From the NCBI RefSeq assembly GCF_016909015.1, contig NZ_JAFBFA010000054.1:1-20478 (forward strand): 20,478 bases of DNA, given 5' to 3'. Within the stretch, counting starts at the first letter, position 1, and the number at the start of each line of letters is the position of its first letter. Below the pieces are notes generated by a model. It did not search any database and was not told where the DNA came from. It was given only the letters and a program-made list of their open reading frames with translations. Positions 7,183-14,163 of the stretch are shown in pieces. Source of the stretch: Gracilibacillus alcaliphilus. Its GTDB lineage: Bacteria > Bacillota > Bacilli > Bacillales > Amphibacillaceae. A program made the translations under genes and the position numbers.

Positions 7183-7509
7183 TTATGCACAGAAAAAATT
7201 GCTGCAAGTGGACAAATTTTAGGAATCTTATCAATAAAGGTTTTGGATTCGCTTTATAAATTGTGGATAAAAATGAAAATATCTGTGGATTTTGTGTATA
7301 AACCTCTTGATAACTGATATATTAAGGATAAAAAAGTGGATAACTCTGTGAATAATGGGGATAACCACAAAGTCCCTTTTTTATCTAAAATATGACATAT
7401 AAATACTTATATTTACCTGGATTTATGCTGGGACAAAATAAATAAATCGCATGAAATCTAAGTAAGACGTTCGATTCCATGCGATTTATTGCATTAAAAA
7501 TGTGGATAA
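7183..7509. promoter_or_regulatory. DnaA-box cluster
   Basis: Five exact matches to the DnaA box TTATNCACA occur: TTATGCACA at 7183-7191 (plus), and on the minus strand 7262-7270 (as TGTGGATAA), 7293-7301 (TGTGTATAA), 7347-7355 (TGTGAATAA) and 7501-7509 (TGTGGATAA). One-mismatch sites lie at 7335-7343 and 7356-7364, and two-mismatch sites at 7207-7215 and 7284-7292. Most face the same way. The stretch is AT-rich and gene-free. B. subtilis is known to have several DnaA-box clusters outside oriC; I recall one between gcp (tsaD) and ydiF, the matching place. Likely roles are titrating or regulating DnaA. It is not an origin candidate: no dnaA or dnaN is nearby. Confidence 0.82.
7441..7490 (-). 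terminator. Terminator of the ABC-F gene (minus strand)
   Basis: An 18-base inverted repeat with one mismatch, 7441-7458 and 7473-7490, loop 14 bases. Read on the minus strand it follows the ABC-F stop codon and ends in a T-rich ATTTATTTATTTTG tail. One exact DnaA box (7501-7509) lies between it and the stop codon. Confidence 0.7.
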
Positions 7510-7562
7510 ATTTTAAAGTAAATGAAAGGGATATTAGTCATTCGGTAGTATAAAATATACCG

Positions 7563-9491
7563 TTATTCCTCATGGAGGATTTCCCATTCTTCCATTAATT
7601 CCTCCAGTTGTTCTTGTAATTGGTTGTTCTGGTTGTTTAATTCAGTTGTTTTCTCGTGATCCTGAAATATCTCTGGATCAGATAACAGCTGCCCCATTTC
7701 CTCGATTTCTTGCTCTAGTAATTCAATTTCACTTTCAATTTCAATAATTCGCCGTTCTTTTTTACGTTTTTCCCGTTTAACTTCTTTCTCTTTTTCAAAA
7801 TCATTTTTATTGCTGATTGCCATCTGCTCTTGTTCCTGTTCTGCCTGTCTTAACTCCGCTAATTCTTTTTCTTCCTGCGTTTTGGCCACATAGTAATCAT
7901 AATCTCCCAAATAAAGTGTTGTGCCATTAGGCCGCATCTCCAACACATGTGTAGCTAGTTTATTGATAAAGTAGCGGTCATGCGATACAAACAGAATCGA
8001 ACCAGGATAATCGATCAGGGCAGCTTCTAACACTTCTTTACTGTCCAAATCTAAGTGGTTAGTTGGCTCGTCCAATAATAACAGATTGGCCTTTTCCATC
8101 ATCAGTTTGGCCAAGGCTAGCCGAGCTTTCTCTCCGCCGCTCAAAGCAGATACAGGACGCAGGACATCATCACCAGAGAAGAGGAAGTTACCAAGAATCG
8201 TGCGAATATCTTTCTCATTCATTAATGGATACTCATCCCATAACTCATTTAAGACGGTTTTTTTTGTATGAAGCTGTGTCTGTTCTTGATCATAATATCC
8301 AATTTGTACATTAGCACCTAGGATAATCTCTCCAGACTCTGGTTGAAGAGAACCGATAATAGTCTTTAATAAAGTGGATTTACCTACACCGTTTGGTCCA
8401 ACAAGGGCCACGCTGTCCCCTCGTTCTATATGGAGATTCAAATCAGAGAAGAGCGGTGGTTCATCTGTTTGATAGCGGAAGGTTAGGTCATTGATTTTTA
8501 ATACATCATTTCCACTTCGTTTGTGGACGCTAAAAGAAAATTTCGCAGAACCTTCTGCTCCAGCTGGTTTATCCATCAGATCCATTTTCTCTAATTGTTT
8601 TCTTCTGCTTTGAGCCCGTTTCGTTGTTGAAGCACGGACAATATTCTTTTGAATAAATTCTTCCATTCGTTTAACTTCTGATTGTTGTTTCTCATATTGC
8701 TTGAGGTCACGTTCATAATTGGCAGCCTTCTGCCTTAGATAGTTACTATAGTTTCCATGATATTTGGCCGATTGATTTCGAGAAATCTCATAGACGATAT
8801 TGATCGTCTTATCTAGGAAATAGCGGTCATGTGACACGATAAGAACAGCGCCAGGATAACTGTTGATATAACCTTCTAACCAAGCCAGTGTCTGGATATC
8901 TAAGTGGTTGGTAGGCTCATCAAGAATAAGCACGTCTGGCTTGGTTAATAATAATTTACCAAGAGCTAAGCGTGTCTTCTGGCCGCCGCTTAATGTAGCA
9001 ATAGATGTCGCCCACATGTTTTCAGGGAAATGGAGCCCGTTTAAGACGGATTTTACCTCTGCCTCATATTGATACCCGCCAGCCAGTTTAAATTGTTCTT
9101 GTTTCAAGTCATAGCTGGATAAGAGCTTTTGATAGGCTTCCGGGTTATGCAACATATCGGGATTACCCATTTCGGCCTCCATCTCCCGCAGTGCCTGTTC
9201 GTCTGCTTGAAGATGTTGAAAGATCTGAACCATTTCGTCCCAAATCGTTTCATTGGAATCAAGTCCGGTATGTTGTGCAAGATAGCCGAGTGAGACATCC
9301 TTTGGTTTATGAATTTCTCCTTCATCATAGCTAAGCTGACCGGCAATAATCTTCAGTAAGGTTGATTTTCCTGCCCCATTGCGGCCAACAATAGCGATTC
9401 GGTCATTCTGCTTGACCTCAAGTTTTATCTGAGACAAAATCAGCTCAGCGCCGAACTGTTTTGTAATATTGTTTACTTGTAAATAAATCAT
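7563..9491 (-). CDS. ydiF: ABC-F family ATPase, YdiF-like
   Basis: ABC-F proteins have two ATP-binding domains and no membrane part; many act on the ribosome. The 642-residue product matches, as I recall, the length of B. subtilis YdiF. Domain 1 has Walker A GRNGAGKST (residues 36-44), signature LSGGQKTRL and Walker B VLILDEPTNHLD. The linker is rich in charged residues. Domain 2 has Walker A GPNGVGKST (365-373), LSGGEKARL and LLLLDEPTNHLD. A C-terminal coiled coil rich in E, K, Q (from about EKELAELRQ) ends the protein. The open frame extends to 9857, but that would run into rex; ATG 9491 with AGAGGTG ahead gives the family start MIYLQVNNITKQFG. Precise function in this organism is not shown; resistance or translation-rescue roles are family possibilities. 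Confidence 0.94.
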   Translation of the reverse strand: MIYLQVNNITKQFGAELILSQIKLEVKQNDRIAIVGRNGAGKSTLLKIIAGQLSYDEGEIHKPKDVSLGYLAQHTGLDSNETIWDEMVQIFQHLQADEQALREMEAEMGNPDMLHNPEAYQKLLSSYDLKQEQFKLAGGYQYEAEVKSVLNGLHFPENMWATSIATLSGGQKTRLALGKLLLTKPDVLILDEPTNHLDIQTLAWLEGYINSYPGAVLIVSHDRYFLDKTINIVYEISRNQSAKYHGNYSNYLRQKAANYERDLKQYEKQQSEVKRMEEFIQKNIVRASTTKRAQSRRKQLEKMDLMDKPAGAEGSAKFSFSVHKRSGNDVLKINDLTFRYQTDEPPLFSDLNLHIERGDSVALVGPNGVGKSTLLKTIIGSLQPESGEIILGANVQIGYYDQEQTQLHTKKTVLNELWDEYPLMNEKDIRTILGNFLFSGDDVLRPVSALSGGEKARLALAKLMMEKANLLLLDEPTNHLDLDSKEVLEAALIDYPGSILFVSHDRYFINKLATHVLEMRPNGTTLYLGDYDYYVAKTQEEKELAELRQAEQEQEQMAISNKNDFEKEKEVKREKRKKERRIIEIESEIELLEQEIEEMGQLLSDPEIFQDHEKTTELNNQNNQLQEQLEELMEEWEILHEE

Positions 9492-9511
9492 CTGCTTCAC
9501 CTCTAAGTGCA

Positions 9512-9556
9512 TGTTCAAAAAGTTCTCCATGTCATTTTTATTGGGCTTTTTGAACA
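9512..9556. repeat. 45-bp palindromic repeat, short form of the 14.5-kb element
   Basis: The ends are exact 11-base inverted repeats, TGTTCAAAAAG (9512-9522) and CTTTTTGAACA (9546-9556). Read on the minus strand, its first 28 bases match 14542-14569 at 25 of 28 positions, and its last 14 (GAACTTTTTGAACA) are identical to 14797-14810. It therefore looks like an internally deleted copy of that element. It sits 20 bases upstream of the ABC-F start codon, within the transcript leader. Confidence 0.85.
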
Positions 9557-9573
9557 ACCTCTCTAATGTCTTT

Positions 9574-9602
9574 AGTTTATCGAAAAGCACGAGGTCCTGC
9601 AA
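9574..9602 (-). promoter_or_regulatory. Candidate promoter of the ABC-F gene
   Basis: On the minus strand TTGCAG (9602-9597) and TAAACT (9579-9574) are 17 bases apart. The match to consensus is moderate. The resulting leader of about 75 bases would contain the 45-bp hairpin repeat. Confidence 0.4.
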
Positions 9603-9619
9603 CAGGCTTGTCTGATAAG

Positions 9620-9637
9620 TTGTGAATATATTCACGA
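9620..9637. promoter_or_regulatory. Rex operator
   Basis: TTGTGAATATATTCACGA matches the Rex consensus TTGTGAAWWWWTTCACAA at 17 of 18 positions. It overlaps the probable -35 region of rex (next entry) and lies about 20 bases upstream of the candidate ABC-F promoter, so it may autoregulate rex and could also influence the divergent gene. Confidence 0.85.
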
Positions 9638-9662
9638 CAATTGCGTACTTTTCTGTTAAAAT
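9634..9662 (+). promoter_or_regulatory. Candidate promoter of rex
   Basis: ACGACA (9634-9639) and TAAAAT (9657-9662) are 17 bases apart. The -35 match is poor, but the spacing and its overlap with the Rex operator make it the best candidate. A hairpin GGCGGATT (9689-9696) with AATCTGCC (9709-9716) lies in the resulting leader. Confidence 0.4.
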
Positions 9663-9754
9663 AAGTATTGATAGATTTATTCGTTGTAGGCGGATTAGTC
9701 CTTCACTGAATCTGCCGAAGAATCCAAAGCAATAAAAACAAGGAGAATCAAGTG

Positions 9755-10393
9755 ATGCCGAATCAACATAAAATACCTCAAGCAACTGCCAAACGTTTAC
9801 CTTTATATTATCGTTTTCTAAATAATTTGCATCTGCAAGGGAAATCACGAGTGTCATCTAAAGAATTAAGTGATGCGATTAAAGTCGATTCTGCAACTAT
9901 TCGCAGAGATTTTTCCTATTTTGGTGCATTAGGTAAAAAAGGATACGGTTATAATGTCGAATATTTGCTTGGCTTTTTCCGAAAGACATTAGACCAGGAT
10001 GAAAATACGCCTGTCGCCTTAATTGGTGTAGGGAATCTTGGTACAGCATTTTTGAACTATAATTTTACCAAGAATAACAATACCCGCATTGAGATGGCTT
10101 TTGATGCTGATATGGGGAAAGTAGGTCATATGATTGGAAATGTTCCTGTCTATCATATTGATGAATTAGAAGAACGGATGACAGATATTAAGGCTGCTAT
10201 CTTAACTGTACCAGTTTCGGAGGCACAGCAGATCACTGACCGATTAGTTGAAACAGGTGTAAATGGTATCCTCAACTTTACTCCAGCGAGAATTACTGTC
10301 CCAGAAGATGTACGTGTGCACCATATTGACTTAGCCGTTGAATTGCAGTCATTGGTTTACTTTATGAAACATTATCCACTAGACCAAGAATAA
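9755..10393 (+). CDS. rex: Redox-sensing transcriptional repressor Rex
   Basis: Rex represses fermentation and respiratory genes until the NADH/NAD+ ratio rises. The 212-residue protein has an N-terminal winged helix (residues about 8-70) with the recognition segment SATIRRDFSYFG and KGYGYNVEYL, then a Rossmann domain with the dinucleotide motif GVGNLG (91-96) and FTKNNNTRIEMAFDAD, whose acidic end binds NADH ribose. The C-terminal helix (HHIDLAVELQSLVYFMKHY) is the domain-swapped dimer element. ATG 9755 is preferred over GTG 9752; AGGAG (9741-9745) could serve either. The frame opens near 9752, so the family-typical start MPNQHKIPQATAKRLP fits. A near-perfect Rex operator upstream implies autoregulation. 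The B. subtilis name is ydiH. Confidence 0.96.
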   Translation: MPNQHKIPQATAKRLPLYYRFLNNLHLQGKSRVSSKELSDAIKVDSATIRRDFSYFGALGKKGYGYNVEYLLGFFRKTLDQDENTPVALIGVGNLGTAFLNYNFTKNNNTRIEMAFDADMGKVGHMIGNVPVYHIDELEERMTDIKAAILTVPVSEAQQITDRLVETGVNGILNFTPARITVPEDVRVHHIDLAVELQSLVYFMKHYPLDQE

Positions 10394-10409
10394 GATTAAT
10401 ATTCATTTA

Positions 10410-10447
10410 TCCCCTGTCAGCTGGTACATGAAGATAGGGGGTTTTTA
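10410..10447 (+). terminator. Terminator after rex
   Basis: CCCCT (10411-10415) pairs with AGGGG (10436-10440), enclosing a 20-base loop that can pair weakly, followed by GTTTTTAT. Confidence 0.7.
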
Positions 10448-10457
10448 TCGCAGTGTA

Positions 10458-10589
10458 ACTGGCTGTAAGACTCCCACTTCAAGAAATAAGGGAACCCGTT
10501 ATTTCTAGGTGGGGAGATCCAATAACCAGTAACGGCACGATTGGTTCAACTAACGTTCAGTAGGGGGATGGTAAAACCCCTACTGAACG
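10458..10589. other. Strongly structured gene-free element, two large hairpins
   Basis: Hairpin 1 spans 10458-10530: ACTGG with CCAGT, CTCCCAC (10471-10477) with GTGGGGAG (10509-10516, one bulge), and AGAAATAA (10482-10489) with TTATTTCT (10499-10506), loop GGGAACCCG. Hairpin 2 is a perfect 13-bp stem, 10554-10566 with 10577-10589, loop GATGGTAAAA. No reading frame fits. Neither hairpin is followed by a T run on the plus strand, so this is not a simple terminator. It could be a structured RNA, a palindrome-rich mobile remnant of the IS200/IS605 kind, or another intergenic repeat. I cannot decide. Confidence 0.6.
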
Positions 10590-10659
10590 AAGCTTCACTT
10601 TATAGAGGCCTTCATACTCAACATACAAAAAGGCACACTAATGGATAACCAACGGTAAG

Positions 10660-10866
10660 CTATTTCTCCTTTTGTTGGGATTGTTTAAGGCGTCGGTGCA
10701 AATTGATCAAGCGGATCGCTAATACAAAATCAATCGTTGCGAAGGTTGCTAATAACATTGTAAAGAAATTAAATACAGTGTTTTCTACCGATTGAATGGC
10801 GAAATAAGTGAATAAGCATCCTAAAATGAGATAGAAGACAGCTGATCGTAATGGTGAAATACGCAT
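10660..10866 (-). CDS. ydiK: Small membrane protein YdiK-like
   Basis: The 68-residue protein has two hydrophobic segments likely to cross the membrane (about residues 8-27 and 33-53) and a basic tail LHRRLKQSQQKEK. A TTG at 10884 would lie inside the ribosome binding site, so ATG 10866 is chosen; GGAGGA at 10882-10877 is ten bases ahead, slightly long. It starts seven bases after the ydiL stop on the same strand, so the two are cotranscribed, as in B. subtilis (ydiK next to ydiL). The function is unknown. The symbol rests on position, length and topology, not on a recognised motif. Confidence 0.75.
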   Translation of the reverse strand: MRISPLRSAVFYLILGCLFTYFAIQSVENTVFNFFTMLLATFATIDFVLAIRLINLHRRLKQSQQKEK

Positions 10867-10873
10867 GTGATGA

Positions 10874-11587
10874 TTATCCTCCAATAAGAATGAACATTAA
10901 GTCATTTATTTGTTTCATTTGTTCTTCGATTTGTTCTGGATCAATGGACAACTGTGCAATAACAGCAACTGAATTCATGGACATATGAGCAATGATTGGT
11001 ACGATAATCCGCTTTGTTTCCACATATAGAAAGGCAAGTACCATTCCGACTGCTGTATAGATCAGCAAATGGTCAAAATCCATATGAACCGCCGCAAAGA
11101 TAACCCCGGACAGTAATGCTGCAAAAAAGAAATTCATTTTTTTATAGAGTGTACCGAAGATTGCCTTGCGGAACACCAATTCCTCCAGAATGGGTCCAAT
11201 TAAGGCAATAATGATAATAAAAATCGGTGACTGCCGGGCGATGCCCATTAAGTTCATTGTATTTTCTGAACCAGGCGGAATACGAAGCACCAGCATTTCA
11301 ATGAAAACGGCTACGTATTGCGCGACCATCACCATGATAAAACCGAGTACAGACCAAAGGACAATCGAACCTATCTTCTTATTTCTCATTTGGAAGAAAT
11401 CCTTAACCTCATCCCGTAATAAATAAATGCATACTAATAAGGCTAATGCGAACGTCGATACAGACCATCCAACCGAAAAGGCATGCCTGTCTTCAATGAA
11501 AGGTAGAAACGGCAATGCAAGAAGGGAAGAGAATTGCATCACAACATAAGTGACAATGACATAAATGTATTTTTTTGACAAATTCAA
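10874..11587 (-). CDS. ydiL: CPBP-family intramembrane metalloprotease, YdiL-like
   Basis: This is a multi-pass membrane protein of 237 residues with the three motifs of the CPBP (CAAX protease and bacteriocin-processing, Abi) family: EELVFR (E135, E136, R140), FAAVH (F164, H168) and HMSMN (H201, N205). These supply the catalytic glutamates and metal-binding histidines. About seven hydrophobic segments are visible. Substrates in Bacillus are not established to my knowledge; the family processes prenylated proteins in eukaryotes and is linked to peptide maturation or immunity in bacteria. The start is TTG 11587, with AAGGAG four bases upstream of it; TTG 11581 is an alternative two codons later. 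It is first in a two-gene unit with ydiK. Confidence 0.88.
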   Translation of the reverse strand: MNLSKKYIYVIVTYVVMQFSSLLALPFLPFIEDRHAFSVGWSVSTFALALLVCIYLLRDEVKDFFQMRNKKIGSIVLWSVLGFIMVMVAQYVAVFIEMLVLRIPPGSENTMNLMGIARQSPIFIIIIALIGPILEELVFRKAIFGTLYKKMNFFFAALLSGVIFAAVHMDFDHLLIYTAVGMVLAFLYVETKRIIVPIIAHMSMNSVAVIAQLSIDPEQIEEQMKQINDLMFILIGG

Positions 11588-11900
11588 ACGTCTCCTTTAT
11601 TTTCTTTATTCCTGTCTTCATTATGTCTATTACTTTTGCCCACACGTTATGTTTTTTACTGTGTGACAGCAACAGATTCGAACAGATCTTTCTTTTATCT
11701 CATGCTAAACATTTTAACATAAAGTAAGAATAAAATTGAACTAGTTCGTCTACATATAGCATGACTAATATTCACTTATGTAGAGTTTGCTATTCATTGA
11801 CATGAAACTTGTGACCCATATGTAATTGAGCAAAAAGCACCTGCTATGGAGAAGTAACCTCATTTAGTATGATCCTATGTAAAATAAGTAAAAAAATATA
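11588..11900. other. Intergenic region between ydiL and groES, no gene seen
   Basis: Both flanking genes point away from it. Besides the candidate ydiL promoter, there is a consensus TTGACA at 11797-11802 with TATGTA 16 bases on, but no gene starts nearby, and an inverted repeat CTACATA (11750-11756) with TATGTAG (11777-11783). No function is assigned. Confidence 0.4.
11711..11740 (-). promoter_or_regulatory. Possible ydiL promoter
   Basis: On the minus strand TTCAAT (11740-11735) and TAAAAT (11716-11711) are 18 bases apart, with TG one base ahead of the -10. It lies about 125 bases upstream of the ydiL start. The match is moderate. Confidence 0.3.
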
Positions 11901-11910
11901 GTCAAAATAC

Positions 11911-11942
11911 TTGCAAAAAAAATTGGTTTTCATTATTATAAT
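11911..11942 (+). promoter_or_regulatory. groESL promoter
   Basis: TTGCAA (11911-11916) and TATTAT (11934-11939) are 17 bases apart; an overlapping TATAAT at 11937-11942 would give 20. Initiation would fall at about 11946-11950, right at the CIRCE operator. Confidence 0.7.
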
Positions 11943-11948
11943 ATTGTG

Positions 11949-11975
11949 TTAGCACTCATCTTGATAGAGTGCTAA
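11949..11975. promoter_or_regulatory. CIRCE operator (HrcA binding site)
   Basis: TTAGCACTC (11949-11957), nine-base spacer, GAGTGCTAA (11967-11975): a perfect CIRCE inverted repeat. HrcA binds it and represses groESL until heat or unfolded protein draws GroEL away. Confidence 0.98.
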
Positions 11976-12020
11976 TAATAACAAATGATAAATGAGAAAA
12001 CCAAGGAGGTAATATAAGAG

Positions 12021-12305
12021 ATGCTTAAACCATTAGGTGATCGTGTCATTATTGAACTTGTGGAACAAGAGGAAAAAACAGCGGGTGGAATCGTTCTTCC
12101 AGATTCTGCGAAAGAAAAGCCGCAAGAAGGCAAGGTGGTAGCTGTTGGTTCTGGTCGTGTAACAGATAAAGGAGAAAAAATAGCACTAGAGGTTGAAGCA
12201 GGTAACACGATTATTTTCTCTAAATTTGCTGGTACGGAAGTGAAATATGAAGGAAAAGATTACTTAATTCTTCGTGAAGATGATATCTTAGCAGTTATCG
12301 GCTAA
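12021..12305 (+). CDS. groES: Co-chaperonin GroES
   Basis: GroES forms the seven-membered lid of the GroEL folding chamber. The 94-residue length is standard. The sequence begins MLKPLGDRVIIELVEQEEKT, followed by the mobile-loop region with GGIVLPDSAKEKP, which contacts GroEL, then GKVVAVGSGR, and finishes LREDDILAVIG. AAGGAGGT (12003-12010) lies ten bases ahead of ATG 12021. It is the first gene of a CIRCE-controlled operon and is followed 69 bases later by groEL without a terminator. Confidence 0.98.
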   Translation: MLKPLGDRVIIELVEQEEKTAGGIVLPDSAKEKPQEGKVVAVGSGRVTDKGEKIALEVEAGNTIIFSKFAGTEVKYEGKDYLILREDDILAVIG

Positions 12306-12374
12306 TATCATTGGAGGAATAGAACGATAAATAGCATAACTTTTTTCTAATTATTTTAAGGAGGTTTTTTCATA

Positions 12375-14006
12375 ATGGCTAAAGAATTGAAATTCAGTGA
12401 AGATGCTCGTCGTGCAATGCTTAATGGTGTAGACACGCTTGCAAATGCAGTGAAAGTAACGCTAGGACCAAAAGGGCGTAACGTTGTATTAGATAAAAAA
12501 TACGGTTCTCCACTTATTACAAATGATGGGGTAACCATTGCAAAAGAGATCGAACTAGAAGATAAGTTTGAGAATATGGGTGCACAATTAGTATCTGAGG
12601 TAGCATCACAAACAAATGATGTAGCTGGTGATGGTACAACTACAGCGACTGTATTAGCCCAAGCAATGATCCAAGAAGGATTGAAAAATGTTGCTTCTGG
12701 AGCAAATCCTGTAGGTGTTCGCCGCGGTATCGAAAAAGCTGTAGAAGTGGCAACAGCAGAATTGCGTAAGATTTCTAATCCGATTGAAAGCAAAGAATCG
12801 ATTGCACAAGTAGCAGCTATCTCTTCTGATGATGAGGAAGTAGGTCAATTAATTGCTGAAGCAATGGAACGTGTAGGTAATGACGGTGTTATTACCATCG
12901 AAGAATCAAAAGGATTTAATACAGAGCTTGAAGTAGTAGAAGGTATGCAATTTGACCGTGGTTATGCTTCACCATATATGGTTACTGACCAAGACAAAAT
13001 GGAAGCTGAATTGGATGATCCATATATTCTAATCACAGATAAGAAAATCAACAATATTCAAGAAGTATTACCAGTATTAGAACAAGTTGTGCAGCAAGGT
13101 AAACCACTTCTTTTAATCGCTGAGGATGTAGAAGGGGAAGCACTTGCTACATTAGTATTAAACAAATTACGCGGTACATTTAATGCTGTTGCTGTAAAAG
13201 CGCCTGGCTTCGGTGACCGTCGTAAAGCAATGCTTGAAGATATTGCTGTATTAACTGGTGCAGAAGTTATTACAGAGGATCTGGCCTTAGACCTTAAGAA
13301 CACGACTATCGAGCAGTTAGGACGTGCTTCTAAGGTGATTGTAACGAAAGATGATACAACGATTGTAGAGGGATCTGGTGATCCAGAACAAATCGCTTCT
13401 CGTGTGGCACAAATCCGTGCGCAAGCAGAAGAAACTACTTCTGAATTCGATAAAGAAAAATTACAAGAACGTCTAGCTAAACTTTCTGGCGGTGTAGCCG
13501 TTGTAAAAGTAGGTGCAGCTACAGAAACAGAATTAAAAGAACGTAAACTTCGTATTGAAGATGCCTTGAACTCTGCTCGTGCAGCAGTTGAAGAAGGTAT
13601 GGTTTCTGGTGGTGGTACAGCACTTCTTAATGTTTACAGTCAAGTGGCTGAACTAGACCTGAAAGGTGACGAAGCTACAGGTGTCAGCATTGTTTTACGT
13701 GCCCTAGAAGCTCCAGTTCGTCAAATCGCGGAGAACGCTGGATTAGAAGGTTCTGTTATTGTAGAACGTCTAAAAGGTGAAGAAGTAGGCGTAGGCTTTA
13801 ATGCTGCCACTGGTGAATGGGTAAATATGGTTGAGGCTGGTATCCTTGATCCGACTAAAGTAACTCGTTCAGCCTTACAAAACGCAGCATCTGTATCTGC
13901 TATGTTCTTAACAACAGAAGCAGTTGTAGCTGACATTCCAGAAGAAAATGGTGGCGGTGCACCAGACATGAGTGGAATGGGTGGCGGAATGCCAGGCATG
14001 ATGTAA
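12375..14006 (+). CDS. groEL: Chaperonin GroEL
   Basis: GroEL is the 60-kDa chaperonin whose double ring folds proteins with ATP and GroES. The 543-residue protein starts MAKELKFSEDARRAMLNGVD and contains the ATP-site segments VTLGPKGRNVVLD, NDGVTIAKEIEL and DGTTTATVLAQAM. In the C-terminal half are the conserved VVKVGAATE and EEGMVSGGGTALL segments. The C-terminus is the typical glycine-methionine tail (MSGMGGGMPGMM). AAGGAGG (12358-12364) precedes ATG 12375 by ten bases. It is cotranscribed with groES and regulated by HrcA at the CIRCE site. Codon use favours codons of strongly expressed genes. Nothing unusual is seen. Confidence 0.98.
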   Translation: MAKELKFSEDARRAMLNGVDTLANAVKVTLGPKGRNVVLDKKYGSPLITNDGVTIAKEIELEDKFENMGAQLVSEVASQTNDVAGDGTTTATVLAQAMIQEGLKNVASGANPVGVRRGIEKAVEVATAELRKISNPIESKESIAQVAAISSDDEEVGQLIAEAMERVGNDGVITIEESKGFNTELEVVEGMQFDRGYASPYMVTDQDKMEAELDDPYILITDKKINNIQEVLPVLEQVVQQGKPLLLIAEDVEGEALATLVLNKLRGTFNAVAVKAPGFGDRRKAMLEDIAVLTGAEVITEDLALDLKNTTIEQLGRASKVIVTKDDTTIVEGSGDPEQIASRVAQIRAQAEETTSEFDKEKLQERLAKLSGGVAVVKVGAATETELKERKLRIEDALNSARAAVEEGMVSGGGTALLNVYSQVAELDLKGDEATGVSIVLRALEAPVRQIAENAGLEGSVIVERLKGEEVGVGFNAATGEWVNMVEAGILDPTKVTRSALQNAASVSAMFLTTEAVVADIPEENGGGAPDMSGMGGGMPGMM

Positions 14007-14112
14007 TTTAAGTGACAAAACTATTGATATATAAGGAATTACAACAGTTTTAACCGTCAGTAAACCTGAAAATATCACAGAAATATCACATTTTATTTTA
14101 AAGCAATGTCTG

Positions 14113-14163
14113 AAAGGGCGTTTTCGTATAAAGTTTTTACTTTTGCGGAAGCGTCCTTTTTTT
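14113..14163 (+). terminator. Terminator of groESL
   Basis: A long stem with several G-T pairs, 14113-14134 with 14139-14159, core AAAGGGCG against GCGTCCTTT, loop TTTT, ending in seven T. Confidence 0.85.

Noticed and set aside
7357..7386. Terminator GGGA...TCCC followed by T run
   Set aside because: The stem is only four to five pairs with a long loop, no gene ends nearby on the plus strand, and the bases are better explained as DnaA-box-like sequence.
7183..7509. Chromosomal origin of replication
   Set aside because: DnaA boxes are present but dnaA, dnaN and other oriC neighbours are absent; an accessory DnaA-box cluster is the better reading.
9492..9857. N-terminal extension of the ABC-F frame by 122 codons
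   Set aside because: It would overlap rex and its control region, and residues before MIYLQVNN do not resemble ABC-F proteins.
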